Assembly: GCA_902776285.1 (NCBI GenBank)
Contig: CACYPK010000002.1
Coordinates: 58,535 to 122,534 of the forward strand
DNA length: 64,000 bases
Direction of reading: 5' to 3'
From: an uncultured Eubacteriales bacterium
GTDB taxonomy: Bacteria > Bacillota > Clostridia > Peptostreptococcales > Anaerovoracaceae
Each line of letters begins with the position of its first letter. The first letter of the stretch is position 1. The notes under the pieces were generated by a model, which was given only the letters and a program-made list of their open reading frames with translations, searched no databases and was not told where the DNA came from. The position numbers were made by a program, and so were the translations under genes. This document shows positions 24,782 to 35,800 of this stretch, piece after piece.

Positions 24782-26695
24782 ATGAGCAAGACAAGCGATA
24801 AGCTCACAAATGAGCTACTGTATCTTTACAACACCGGCAAACTCTATCACGCCTACCGTACTTTCGGCGCGCATATAGAGGACGGAGGTGTACAGTTCAC
24901 GCTGTGGGCGCCGGATGTAAGATCGGTCAGCGTGACCGGGGACTTCAACGGCTGGGACGCGTCGTCCGTTATGGAGCACATAGGCGATACCGGGGTCTGG
25001 ACATGCTTTGTGCCGGGCGCCAAGGCCGGTGACCATTATAAGTACGAGATCGAGACGGCAAACGGTAAGCACTTATCCAAGGCCGATCCGTTCGCGTTCA
25101 TGAACGTCAAGAGACCGGGTACGGACTCGATTGTGACCGAGCTCTTCTACGAGTGGAAGGACTCGAAATGGATGGAAGACAGGGGAAAGAAGGATACGTT
25201 CACTTCTCCTATGAACATCTACGAGTGCCATCTGGGTTCGTGGAAGTGCCCTGAAGGCGAGGATGAATACTATACGTACAGAGAACTCGCGGATATGCTT
25301 GTGCCTTATGTCAAGGACATGGGATACACACACGTGGAGTTTCTGCCGGTGATGGAGCATCCGCTCGATGCTTCGTGGGGCTACCAGGTGACGGGTTTCT
25401 ATGCTCCTACATCCAGGTACGGCTCACCTCACGATCTCAAGTACCTTATCGAATCGTTCCACAATGCAGGCATAGGAGTAATACTGGACTGGGTCCCGGG
25501 GCACTTCTGTCCGGATGATCAGGGCCTGAGAGACTTCAATGGAGACAAACTCTACGAGAGCATAATCCATCCTGACTGGGGCACGTACAAATTCGACTTC
25601 AGCAGGCCTCAGGTAAGGAGCTTCCTGCTGTCAAACGCTATGTACTGGCTTGAAGAATACCACGCCGACGGCCTGAGGGTAGACGGCGTATCAAGCATGC
25701 TGTACCTGAATTTCGGTATCAGCGACAAGTCAAAGATGAGGTTCAACAAATACGGCGGAGAAGGCGACCTGGACGCGATCGAATTCCTGAAGGAGTTCAA
25801 CTACATGGTAGGGACCAACCTTAAGGGAGCGGTCACTATCGCGGAGGAAAGCTCGGCATGGCCGCTTGTGACCAAGCCTCCTAAAGACGGCGGTCTGGGT
25901 TTCCACTACAAGTGGAACATGGGCTGGATGAATGATACCCTCGAGTACATGTCGACAGACTTCCCATGGAGAGAGGGAAACCATAATAAGCTGACATTCT
26001 CCATGGCGTACGCGTACAGCGAAAACTACATACTGCCGCTCTCGCACGATGAAGTGGTGCATGGCAAGAAGAGCCTTATAGGCCGCATGCCGGGAGACAT
26101 ATGGAGACAGTTCGCCGGCGACAGGCTTCTGGCGATCTACCAGATGACTCACCCGGGCAAGAAGCTCAACTTCATGGGACATGAGATAGCGCAGTTCATT
26201 GAATGGCGTGAGTATGAACCTCTTGAATGGTTCCTGCTTGGCTATGAGAATCACGAAAAGTTCCAGATCTTCATAAGAGATCTGAACCATATATACACGG
26301 AGCATCCCGCGCTGTGGTCGATAGATAACAGCTGGGACGGCTTCACCTGGATAGACCCGGACGACAGGCAGCAGAACGTGCTCACATATCTGAGACGCGG
26401 CAGGGCTCCTTCAAAGAATGAAGAGGGAGAACTCCTGATCTGCGCGGTCAACATGGGCGTGAAGGCCTTCGATGAATTTGATATCGGAGTACCTGAACCG
26501 GGATACTATAAAGAGATAATCAATTCCGACGATGTGAAATACGCCGGGAGCGGCAGGGTGAACACCCGCCAGATACGCGCCAGAAAGAAACCTGCGCACG
26601 GCATGCCTTACTCCATAAAAGTAAAGATGCCGGTAGTGGGCGGCGCGATATTCAGGAAGAGACCTGAGAAAGAAATAAAAAGAAAGGCAAAATAA
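24782..26695 (+). CDS. glgB: 1,4-alpha-glucan branching enzyme
   Basis: Introduces alpha-1,6 branches in glycogen. The 637-residue protein has an N-terminal CBM48 domain (Phe-Thr-Leu-Trp-Ala-Pro, then Gly-Asp-Phe-Asn-Gly-Trp), a GH13 barrel with nucleophile Asp301 in Gly-Leu-Arg-Val-Asp-Gly-Val, acid Glu355 in Ile-Ala-Glu-Glu-Ser, and Ser-His-Asp-Glu-Val-Val-His-Gly, and a C-terminal beta domain. It opens the glycogen block; the gap to glgP is only 6 bases. Confidence 0.95.
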   Translation: MSKTSDKLTNELLYLYNTGKLYHAYRTFGAHIEDGGVQFTLWAPDVRSVSVTGDFNGWDASSVMEHIGDTGVWTCFVPGAKAGDHYKYEIETANGKHLSKADPFAFMNVKRPGTDSIVTELFYEWKDSKWMEDRGKKDTFTSPMNIYECHLGSWKCPEGEDEYYTYRELADMLVPYVKDMGYTHVEFLPVMEHPLDASWGYQVTGFYAPTSRYGSPHDLKYLIESFHNAGIGVILDWVPGHFCPDDQGLRDFNGDKLYESIIHPDWGTYKFDFSRPQVRSFLLSNAMYWLEEYHADGLRVDGVSSMLYLNFGISDKSKMRFNKYGGEGDLDAIEFLKEFNYMVGTNLKGAVTIAEESSAWPLVTKPPKDGGLGFHYKWNMGWMNDTLEYMSTDFPWREGNHNKLTFSMAYAYSENYILPLSHDEVVHGKKSLIGRMPGDIWRQFAGDRLLAIYQMTHPGKKLNFMGHEIAQFIEWREYEPLEWFLLGYENHEKFQIFIRDLNHIYTEHPALWSIDNSWDGFTWIDPDDRQQNVLTYLRRGRAPSKNEEGELLICAVNMGVKAFDEFDIGVPEPGYYKEIINSDDVKYAGSGRVNTRQIRARKKPAHGMPYSIKVKMPVVGGAIFRKRPEKEIKRKAK

Positions 26696-26701
26696 GACTA
26701 G

Positions 26702-29131
26702 ATGATTAGAAACAAGGACGATTTCAAGACAGAATACAAACGTTTGGCTAACGCGATGTTCAGAAGAGACCCTGAACATCTGACAGATGACAGAGACAAG
26801 TTCGCCGTTCTGGCGAGGCTCGTGGAACAAGAGGCAAATGAGAGAGCCAATGCGGTAGAGATACTGTCGGCTCAGAAAAAGAAGAAAGAAGACAAGAGGG
26901 TATATTACTTTTCGATGGAGTTTCTTATCGGAAAGCTGATGGAGAACTATCTCCTCAACCTCGGCATCCTGGACGAGGCAAAGGAAGCCTTTGCAGACTA
27001 TGGAAAGGATCTCAATAAGGTGCTCGATACAGAGCCTGATCCGGGCCTCGGAAACGGCGGCCTCGGAAGACTGGCAGCCTGCTTCCTCGACTCGATGGCG
27101 GCGCTGGGCATCAAGGGCGACGGCATGGGCCTAAGGTATAAGTTCGGACTCTTCAGACAGAAGATAGAGAGCGGCTACCAGATAGAACTTCCTGACGCGT
27201 GGCTCGATGAAGGCTACGTCTGGGAGCATGCCAAGCCTTACGACTCCGTAATGGTCAAGTTCGGCGGCAAGGTCGAAAGATCGCTCAAGGACGGAGTGAT
27301 GGAATACAAGCATGTCGACTATACCACCATCAGGGCGGTGCCTTATGACGTGCCTATCATCGGATTCGGCGGACAGACCATCAACACCCTCCACCTTTGG
27401 GACGCGCAGCCTGTACACGATACCATCGACATGGAAGCCTTCAACGCGGGAAATTACAGCGAGGCGATGAAGGACCGCAGTGAGATAGAGGCCATCACAA
27501 GCATTCTCTATCCGGATGATACAAACGGAATAGGCAAGCAGCTCCGTCTGAGGCAGGAGTACTTCCTGGTCGCAGCCGGCATCGGCATGATAATCAACGA
27601 GTACAAGTCGCGCTACGGGACCGGCGAGTGGGACAAGCTGCCTGACAGGATACAGATCCATATCAACGATACGCATCCTACCATGTGCATCCCTGAACTC
27701 ATGAGAGTGCTCATTGATGAAGAGGGTCTGGAATGGGCGGACGCATGGGATATCACCAGAAAGACCATATCGTTCACAAACCACACCGTACTGCCTGAAG
27801 CTCTTGAGAAATGGGGCATCCCTTACTTCCAGCAGCTTCTGCCGCGTATCTACATGATCATCGACGAGATCAACAGGCGCTGGCAGGCAAGCCTTCCTAC
27901 GGAAATCGATGACTGGCACTCGGTGAGCCGCGGGACTTCACCTCTCTGGGACAACGAGGTAAAGATGGCTAATCTGTCCGTTGTCGGAAGCCACTCCGTG
28001 AACGGAGTATCGGCCCTTCACAGCGATATCCTTACCAAGACAGTATTCAAAAAGTTCTACGGGCTCCAGCCGCAGAAGTTCAACAACAAGACGAACGGTA
28101 TCAGCCACAGAAGGTTCATGATGCAGTCGAACCCGGGGCTTGCCTCGCTGATAGACAAGACGATCGGTACCGACTGGCAGGTTGACTTCGATCAGATCAA
28201 GAAACTTGAGGAATACGCGAGCGACAGCGCTTTCCTTGACGAGCTCATGGCCGTCAAGAGAGAGAACAAGCTGAGACTTGCCGCTTACATCAAGGAAAAG
28301 ATGGAGATCGAGGTAGACCCTGACTCCGTATTCGACGTACAGGTGAAGCGTATCCACGCCTACAAGAGGCAGCTGCTGAACGGCTTCAAGATCCTCGATC
28401 TTTATAACAGACTTAAAGAGAACCCGGATCTGCCGATACAGAACTACACGTTCATATTCGCGGGCAAGGCCGCTCAGGGCTACGCTTTCGCGAAGGAAGT
28501 CATCAAGTTCATCAACAGCCTGGCTGACATGATCAATTCGGATCCGGTCGTGAGCAAGCGCATCAAGGTAGTGTTCATAGAGAACTTCCGTGTATCCAAC
28601 GCGCAGCTCATATATCCTGCCGCTGACATAAGCGAGCAGATCTCCACCGCGGGCAAGGAGGCCAGCGGAACGGGCAACATGAAGTTCATGATGAACGGAG
28701 CCGTTACCCTCGGAACGATGGACGGCGCGAATGTTGAGATCAGCCAGCTCGCCGGCATGGACAACATCTGCATCTTCGGCTACTCATCTGAAGAGACAGA
28801 TAATTTCTACAGGCACGGCGGCTATTACGCTCAGAACTGCATCGACGCTGACCCAAGGCTCAGGCGCATGACCAGCCAGCTCGTCGACGGAACATTCCTG
28901 CGCAGTGACTACGACTTCTGGGGCATTTACGACGCTCTGCTGAGGAGCAATGACGAGTACTTCGTGCTCGGCGACTTCGACTCATATGTAAAGGCATGGG
29001 AGTGGATGGACAAGACGTACGAAGACAAGGAGCACTGGGCACGCATGTCGCTTGCCAATATCGCGAACTCCTCGTTCTTCTCAAGCGACCGCACGATCGC
29101 AGAATACGCAAAAGATATCTGGAACATATAA
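26702..29131 (+). CDS. glgP: glycogen phosphorylase
   Basis: Releases glucose-1-phosphate from glycogen using phosphate and PLP. The 809-residue length is typical. The PLP lysine is Lys661 in Gly-Thr-Gly-Asn-Met-Lys-Phe. Other marks are Gly-Asn-Gly-Gly-Leu-Gly-Arg-Leu-Ala-Ala-Cys-Phe near residue 120 and His-Ile-Asn-Asp-Thr-His-Pro mid-protein. The ribosome site is weak, so translation may be partly coupled to glgB. Synthesis and degradation genes in one transcript suggest that flux is controlled at protein level. Confidence 0.96.
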   Translation: MIRNKDDFKTEYKRLANAMFRRDPEHLTDDRDKFAVLARLVEQEANERANAVEILSAQKKKKEDKRVYYFSMEFLIGKLMENYLLNLGILDEAKEAFADYGKDLNKVLDTEPDPGLGNGGLGRLAACFLDSMAALGIKGDGMGLRYKFGLFRQKIESGYQIELPDAWLDEGYVWEHAKPYDSVMVKFGGKVERSLKDGVMEYKHVDYTTIRAVPYDVPIIGFGGQTINTLHLWDAQPVHDTIDMEAFNAGNYSEAMKDRSEIEAITSILYPDDTNGIGKQLRLRQEYFLVAAGIGMIINEYKSRYGTGEWDKLPDRIQIHINDTHPTMCIPELMRVLIDEEGLEWADAWDITRKTISFTNHTVLPEALEKWGIPYFQQLLPRIYMIIDEINRRWQASLPTEIDDWHSVSRGTSPLWDNEVKMANLSVVGSHSVNGVSALHSDILTKTVFKKFYGLQPQKFNNKTNGISHRRFMMQSNPGLASLIDKTIGTDWQVDFDQIKKLEEYASDSAFLDELMAVKRENKLRLAAYIKEKMEIEVDPDSVFDVQVKRIHAYKRQLLNGFKILDLYNRLKENPDLPIQNYTFIFAGKAAQGYAFAKEVIKFINSLADMINSDPVVSKRIKVVFIENFRVSNAQLIYPAADISEQISTAGKEASGTGNMKFMMNGAVTLGTMDGANVEISQLAGMDNICIFGYSSEETDNFYRHGGYYAQNCIDADPRLRRMTSQLVDGTFLRSDYDFWGIYDALLRSNDEYFVLGDFDSYVKAWEWMDKTYEDKEHWARMSLANIANSSFFSSDRTIAEYAKDIWNI

Positions 29132-29167
29132 ATTATTTCAAACATTTCAACGGGAGGCTGATAAAGG

Positions 29168-30298
29168 ATGAAAAAGAAAAAAATGCTGGCGATGCTCCTG
29201 GCCGGAGGTCAGGGAAGCAGACTCTACAGCCTGACGAACAACATTGCCAAGCCGGCTGTGTCGTTCGGGGGCAAGTACCGCATAATAGACTTCGGTCTTT
29301 CCAACTGTGTCAACTCGGGCATCGATACAGTTGGTATCCTGGTACAGTACAAGCCGCTGGTGCTCAACCGCTATGTCGGCACGGGCGAATCATGGGACAT
29401 GGACGTTCCTGACGGCGGAGTGCATATACTTCCTCCGTATGCCGGAAAGAGCGGCGGAGAGTGGTATGAGGGCACGGCTGACGCGATCTTTCACAATATC
29501 GACTTCATAGACATGTATAGCCCTGAGAACGTTCTCATCCTTTCAGGCGACCATATCTATAAGATGAATTACAACCTGATGCTCGAAGAGCACGAGGCGA
29601 ATAACTCCGACCTTACGGTATCCGTCATTGAGGTACCTTGGGAAGAGGCCAGCCGCTTCGGCATCATGACGGCGGACGACGCGGGCAATATAGTGAAATT
29701 CTCCGAAAAGCCGAAGGAACCGGACAGCAATCTCGCCTCAATGGGCATCTATATTTTCAAGTGGGACGTGCTGCGCAGGGCGCTGCTCGAGGATCATGAA
29801 AACAAGGAATCCTCGCACGACTTCGGTAACGATATCATTCCGAAGCTCCTCGCGGAAGGCAGAAAACTCACTGTCTACAGATTCGCGGGCTACTGGAGAG
29901 ACGTCGGGACCGTTCAGAGCTACTACGACAGCCAGATGGACCTGATGGACAACGTCGAGAACATCAACGTATTCAGCGGTGACATGAAGGTCTTCTCCAA
30001 CTCCAACGTATTCCCACCGCAGTATCTGGGACGCGAGGCCAATATCCGCAACTCCCTCATATGCAACGGCTGCACGTGTTACGGCAGCATAAAGCACTCC
30101 ATTCTCGGCTCGGGATCGGTCGTGCTCGACGGCACGGTCATCGAGGATTCCATAATCCTGCCTAACGCTTTGGTAGGGCGCAACTGCCGCATCACCAGGG
30201 CGATCATAAACGAAGGCGCTGTAGTCGAGGACAATACCGTTATTGGTGACGCCGAAGGAGATATCCAGGTATTCGGCGAGACCAAGCTGTCGATATAG
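29168..30298 (+). CDS. glgC: glucose-1-phosphate adenylyltransferase, catalytic subunit
   Basis: Makes ADP-glucose and PPi from glucose-1-phosphate and ATP. The 376-residue protein has the Ala-Gly-Gly-Gln-Gly-Ser-Arg-Leu nucleotide loop, Lys-Pro-Ala-Val, Gly-Thr-Ala-Asp-Ala-Ile, and [10 protein letters not shown], with C-terminal hexapeptide repeats. The catalytic Asp in Ser-Gly-Asp-His marks it as the active subunit, in contrast to GlgD next to it. Confidence 0.95.
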   Translation: MKKKKMLAMLLAGGQGSRLYSLTNNIAKPAVSFGGKYRIIDFGLSNCVNSGIDTVGILVQYKPLVLNRYVGTGESWDMDVPDGGVHILPPYAGKSGGEWYEGTADAIFHNIDFIDMYSPENVLILSGDHIYKMNYNLMLEEHEANNSDLTVSVIEVPWEEASRFGIMTADDAGNIVKFSEKPKEPDSNLASMGIYIFKWDVLRRALLEDHENKESSHDFGNDIIPKLLAEGRKLTVYRFAGYWRDVGTVQSYYDSQMDLMDNVENINVFSGDMKVFSNSNVFPPQYLGREANIRNSLICNGCTCYGSIKHSILGSGSVVLDGTVIEDSIILPNALVGRNCRITRAIINEGAVVEDNTVIGDAEGDIQVFGETKLSI

Positions 30299-30315
30299 GA
30301 AAGGAGGAAATGGAT

Positions 30316-31419
30316 ATGAAGACTATAGGACTTATTTCCGCAAACTACGGCAGCACTGAATTCGGCGCGCTGCTCAATAACAGGTCTCTGGCATCGCTCC
30401 CTTACGGAGGCAGATACAGACTCATCGACTTCGCGCTTTCCAACATGGCAAACGCGGGCATCACTACTGTAGGCGTCATTGCGCCGACCGATTCGGGATC
30501 CCTGATCGATCACATCGGCGTCGGAAATCCATGGTCGCTCGCGCGCAAGAAGGGCGGGCTCTTCGTCATGCCGGGTTCCATATACGGAATGCAGAAATCG
30601 GGCAGCAGATTTCTCCTGAGAGATCTGCTGATGTGCAGGCATTATTTCATCAAAGATGACGCGGATTTCGTCGTCATGTCGGGAAGCAGCGACGTCTGCA
30701 ACATGGACTATGAGCCCCTCATCAAGGCTCACGCTGAATCCGGCAGGCCTATAACCATGGTTTACAAGAAGGTGCCGAGGGGAGAGGAATTCCAGGGCTA
30801 CTTCCTTGACATACAGGAAGACGGCAAGGTAAGCGCCATCAGCACTGAGAGCAACGGATGGTCCAACTATTTCGCGGACGTGTTCATCATCAACAGACCG
30901 TACATGGTAGAGTTCATGAACTGGTATTCGGCTCTCGAATACAGGGACATGATAGACGTCATCCGCGACAACATGGATACCATGAATATCGGAACGTTCG
31001 AATTCAGGGGATACCTCGGAAAGATCAAGAATCCGTGGGAGTTCCTCAAGGTCAATCAGGCCATGACGGACTACGATATCCGCAACGAAGTGTTCTGCAA
31101 TCCTGAAAGACTGATCTATACCAAGGCTCAGGATGAGGCTCCGGTGTTCCACTATGCTGACGCTGACGTGCGCAACTCCGTCATATCGGCGGGCTGCCGC
31201 GTCGAGGGCAGGGTAGAGAACAGCGTTATCTTCAGAAGCTGCCACATTGCAAAGGGCGCTGTGGTCAGGAATTCCGTGATAATGATGCACGGCACGATAG
31301 GCGAGGGCGCAGTCCTTGACAACGTGATCGCTGACAAGTACGTCACCATAAATCCGGGCGTCAAGATCTACGGAGGAGAAAGAGAACCGGTCATCATCGG
31401 CAAGAATCAGTCGATCTAA
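30316..31419 (+). CDS. glgD: GlgD, regulatory subunit of ADP-glucose pyrophosphorylase
   Basis: A 367-residue GlgC paralogue with the same two-domain layout. The nucleotide loop is degraded (Ser-Ala-Asn-Tyr-Gly-Ser-Thr-Glu-Phe-Gly instead of the Gly-Gly-x-Gly-Ser-Arg type) and the Ser-Gly-Asp-His site reads Ser-Gly-Ser-Ser-Asp, as in Bacillus-type GlgD, which has little activity alone but stimulates GlgC. The start at 30316 is 8 bases from AAGGAGG; the ATG at 30310 is only 2 bases from it and is rejected. Confidence 0.92.
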   Translation: MKTIGLISANYGSTEFGALLNNRSLASLPYGGRYRLIDFALSNMANAGITTVGVIAPTDSGSLIDHIGVGNPWSLARKKGGLFVMPGSIYGMQKSGSRFLLRDLLMCRHYFIKDDADFVVMSGSSDVCNMDYEPLIKAHAESGRPITMVYKKVPRGEEFQGYFLDIQEDGKVSAISTESNGWSNYFADVFIINRPYMVEFMNWYSALEYRDMIDVIRDNMDTMNIGTFEFRGYLGKIKNPWEFLKVNQAMTDYDIRNEVFCNPERLIYTKAQDEAPVFHYADADVRNSVISAGCRVEGRVENSVIFRSCHIAKGAVVRNSVIMMHGTIGEGAVLDNVIADKYVTINPGVKIYGGEREPVIIGKNQSI

Positions 31420-31437
31420 GAAAAACGGGGAAAGGTC

Positions 31438-32880
31438 ATGGCTAAGAAAAACATTCTTTTCGCGGCGTTCGAGGCTACGCCTTTTATAAAGACCGGCGGC
31501 CTCGGAGATGTTGCGGGCGCGCTTCCGTCGCATCTTAAAAACGACGAATTCGACTGCAGAGTCATACTCCCGCTCCTCAGTTCGATACCTGAGGAATACA
31601 GGAGCAAAATGAAATATGTGACCAATTTTGAAGTGCAGCTCGGCTGGAGAAGCCAGTACTGCGGGCTCTACACACTGATGAAGGGCGGCGTCATGTACTA
31701 CTTCCTCGACAATGAGTACTACTTCAAGCGCAGTCAGGTATACGGCGAATTCGACGACGCTGAGAGGGTCGCCTTCTTCTCGAAGGCCTTGCTCGAGGCA
31801 GTGAGATATTTCGCGAAAAACTTCAGGCCGGACATCATCCATGTCAACGACTGGCACACCGCTCTGGTACCCGTATACCTCAGAGAGTTATATAACGGAG
31901 ATCCGCTGTATGACCCTATCAAGACGGTCTTCACGATCCACAATCTGAAGTTCCAGGGTCAGTACAGCATGTACGTGAGCGGAGATATCTGCGGATTGCA
32001 CGGCACGCCTGCTGAAGGACAGATGAACCATAATGACGGGTTCAACTTCCTTCAGGGCGCGGTCATATACTCGGACGCTGTTACGACAGTCAGTCCGACT
32101 TACGCCGGAGAAATATGTACAGCAGCGTATGGCGAGGGTCTGGAGGGGCTGTTCCAGTCCAGGAGATATAAACTCAGCGGCATTCTGAACGGCATAGACC
32201 GCAAGAACTTCGACCCTGAGAAAGACAAGGCCTTAGCGGTCAATTACGGTCCGAAATGCATCGAGAAGAAGGTGCAGAACAAGCTGGCTCTTCAGAGAGA
32301 GCTGGGGCTTGAAGAAGATCCTGACATTCCGCTGTTCGCGATGGTCAGCCGTCTGACTACTCAGAAGGGCGCGAACCTCCTCGCTGAGCTCCTGCCTGAA
32401 TTCAGGGAGCGCAGGATGCAGCTCGCCGTTCTGGGGACGGGCGACTACCTCTACGAGCACGCGATCGCGGACTTCGCATATCACAATCAGAGCAGATTCG
32501 CGGCAAGGATCACATTTGACGAGAAGCTATCGAGGAGATTCTACGCGGGCGCTGACGTGTTCCTGATGCCATCGGAATTCGAGCCTTGCGGACTTGCCCA
32601 GATGATAGCCATGCGCTACGGCACGCTGCCTCTCGTAAGAGAGACCGGCGGACTGAAAGATACTGTATCGGGCTACTGGGATGTCGGAAACCTTGCCAAC
32701 GGATTCTCGTTCAAGGACTTTGACGCCAACGGGCTGCGCAGCGCCGTCGATCTGGCGCTGGGTCTCTGGAATGACCAGAAGGATACGTGGAAAGAACTGC
32801 AAAACAACGCTATGGGCATGCATTACGGATGGGAGGAATCAGCCGCGAAATACCGCGACCTGTACGCAGGCCTGCTGTAA
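31438..32880 (+). CDS. glgA: glycogen synthase (ADP-glucose)
   Basis: GT5 enzyme that extends alpha-1,4-glucan from ADP-glucose. The 480-residue protein has the N-terminal Lys18-Thr-Gly-Gly-Leu-Gly-Asp-Val loop that binds ADP-glucose and a C-terminal Pro-Ser-Glu-Phe-Glu-Pro-Cys-Gly block with the conserved Glu pair. GGGGAAAGG site. Last of the core glycogen genes; the next gene starts 6 bases on. Confidence 0.96.
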   Translation: MAKKNILFAAFEATPFIKTGGLGDVAGALPSHLKNDEFDCRVILPLLSSIPEEYRSKMKYVTNFEVQLGWRSQYCGLYTLMKGGVMYYFLDNEYYFKRSQVYGEFDDAERVAFFSKALLEAVRYFAKNFRPDIIHVNDWHTALVPVYLRELYNGDPLYDPIKTVFTIHNLKFQGQYSMYVSGDICGLHGTPAEGQMNHNDGFNFLQGAVIYSDAVTTVSPTYAGEICTAAYGEGLEGLFQSRRYKLSGILNGIDRKNFDPEKDKALAVNYGPKCIEKKVQNKLALQRELGLEEDPDIPLFAMVSRLTTQKGANLLAELLPEFRERRMQLAVLGTGDYLYEHAIADFAYHNQSRFAARITFDEKLSRRFYAGADVFLMPSEFEPCGLAQMIAMRYGTLPLVRETGGLKDTVSGYWDVGNLANGFSFKDFDANGLRSAVDLALGLWNDQKDTWKELQNNAMGMHYGWEESAAKYRDLYAGLL

Positions 32881-32886
32881 AAACAA

Positions 32887-35800
32887 ATGAAAATACTTCA
32901 CGATTCAAGACAAAAACAATACAGAGAGCCCTTCGGGGCTGCGGAAGCAGGGACGAAAGTCTCTCTTTCGCTTTATATGGAAGATGAACATCCGGAGAGC
33001 GTCCAGCTGATGCTTTGGCGCGATGAGGAAACTAATCCGCAGTTCATCGAAATGAAAGACAACGGCGCCGGCAGGTTCACTGCGGAGATCGCCGTTCCGG
33101 ATGGGGGCTGCCTGCTCTGGTACGCATTCGAGATAGAGATCGAACGCGAGGATGAGAGGCAGGTCTTTTATTACGGAAACAATTCAGATGATCTGGGCGG
33201 AGAGGGCAGAGTTTATTACAATGACCCGCACCGCTTCCAGATAACCGTATTCAAAAGGGCGGAAGTACCGGAGTGGTACAAGGACGGTATCATCTACCAG
33301 ATATTCCCGGACAGATTCGCCCGTGACAAGGGTTGGCGCGAAAGATGTAAGGAGGCTGTCAAAAGGGTCAACGGCAGACGCAAGGATACGAAGCGCGTCA
33401 TCGAGGATGACTGGACAAAGCCCGCTTACTATGTGCGCGGTGAGGGCTCGAGCATCGCTGAATGGCCTATGTACGGCGGCAGCCTCAAAGGCATCGAAGA
33501 GAAGCTCGATTACCTGAGGTCTCTCGGAGTCACCGGCATCTATCTGAACCCGGTGTTTGAGGCAACGTCCAACCACCGCTATGATACGGCCGACTACATG
33601 CATATAGAACCTGCCCTGGGAACTGATGAAGACTTCGTGAGTCTGGCTGAAGAAGCCCGCAAGAGGGGCATACGCATAATCCTCGACGGCGTTTTCAGTC
33701 ATACGGGATCGGACAGCATCTATTTTGACAGATACGGCAATTACCCGGGCGCTGAAGGCAAAGGCGCTTACGGCAATGAGGATTCTCCTTACCGCAGCTG
33801 GTACAAGTTCGACGAGAACGAGCCTTACGGATACAGGACATGGTGGGGCGTAGAGGACCTGCCTGAGGTGATCGAGGAAAACGGGAGTTACAGGGATTTC
33901 ATGCTGGGAGAAGACGGCGTCGTCGCTCACTGGCTTAAGATGGGCGCTTCCGGCTGGAGGCTGGATGTGGCAGATGAGCTCCCTGACTCTTTCATAGCCG
34001 AAACGCGGGCCAGGATAAAAGCGACAGACCCCGAAGCCATTCTGATAGGCGAGGTCTGGGAAGATGCCAGCAACAAGATAAGTTACGGGGAGAGGCGCAG
34101 GTACTTCATGGGCGACGAGCTCGACGCTACCATGCACTATCCGCTGAGGGACATACTCCTTGACTACGTCAACTACACCATAAGCGCGAGAAGAGCTTCC
34201 GACAAGCTGATGAGCCTTGCCGAGAACTATCCGCAGGAGAATTTTTATGGCGCGCTCAACCTTATAGGCAGCCACGACAGGGAACGCATCATGACCATGA
34301 TGGCGGGAGAGCAGGATTATAAGTCCGCGACCCGAAAGGTAAGGATGCTCTCCACGCTGCAGTACTGCCTGCCGGGAGTGCCGTGCGTCTACTACGGCGA
34401 TGAAGCCGGTCTGATGGGCGGCAGGGACCCGGAAAACAGGAGCGGATATCCTTGGGGGTTCGAGAATCTCGACCTCGGATATCACTACAGGATGCTCGGA
34501 CTCATCTACGATGAACATCCGGCTCTGAAGAGCGGAGACTACAGGCATCTTTCCGGTAAGCACGGACTCAGCGAAGACATTTTCGCGTTCACCAGAAGCG
34601 GAAAGGACGCCGCGGGCACAGAGGAAACAATTCTCGTGCTGGCAAACAGGAGTTACAGTCCTGCTGAGGCAGACATCAGCGGTTTCGATGAGCTGAAGTG
34701 CGGCTACGCGTTCGAACTCCTGACATCGACCGTGATGCCTGTAGATGAAAAGGGCAGTCTCAAAAAGATCAGGATGGAAGAGCTATCCGTGATGGTGATA
34801 AGCCTCAGAGATGAAAGGCCGCAGCCGGAAGGCCTCGGCAGGAGAGCCGGAGTCATCTGTCACATAAGCTCGCTCCCGGGCCGCAGGCTCGGGAAGGGCG
34901 CGAGGGATTTCGTCGACTATATCTCGTCCGCGGGTTTCAGCATCTGGCAGGTCCTGCCGCTGAATCCGGCGGGGCTTGGGAGTTCGCCATACAGCAGCTA
35001 CGCCGCTTTTGCCGGTGAGTCCGCTTTCATCGATCCGGATGAGATCCCGCCGGAAGACGGATTCGCGCCGTTCGTAGAAAAGAACAGTTACTGGCTGTAT
35101 GACTATCTGGCATACAGCCTGCTAAAGGAAGCCAACGGCAAAAAGCCGTGGTATGGGTGGCCTGACAAAGACAAGAACGCTGACGCCGCGGCATTCCTGG
35201 CCTCGCTCAGCACGGAGCAGAAAAAGAAGGCCAGAAAACTCGCGGAAGAGCAATATTGGTTCTGTGCCCAGTGGGAAGATCTCAAAGCTTACGCGAATTC
35301 AAAGGGCGTGCTCATGATGGGCGATCTGCCTATGTATATGGCGTCCGACTCGGCTGACGTGTGGGCAAACAAGGGTATCTTCAGGATAGACGAGGACGGC
35401 AGAAAGAAAGTCCACGCGGGAGTACCGCCTGATCTGTTCACCAAGGAAGGTCAGGACTGGGGCAATCCGCTCTACGACTGGGACGCCCTTAAGGCTGACG
35501 GTTACGGCTGGTGGCTCAGGCGCGTAAGACAGTGCGCGGAAAGGTTCGATATACTCAGATTCGACCACTTCAGAGGTCTTTCCGAATACTTCGCGATTCC
35601 GGACGACGGCAAGCCAAAGGACGGATCCTGGCAGCACAGCGCCGGTCTCGGATTCATCGCGGCCATAAAGGAAATGCTCAGGTCCGAAGGCTTCGGCATG
35701 AAGCTCCTGATGGAAGATCTCGGGTTCCTGGATGACGGAGTAAAGAACCTTCTGAAGCTGACAGGACTGCCGGGCATGGACATCTGGCAGTTCAGCGCGA

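Noticed and set aside
30079..31857. Long minus-strand frame of 592 codons
   Set aside because: Shadow of glgC, glgD and glgA, all clear by motif.
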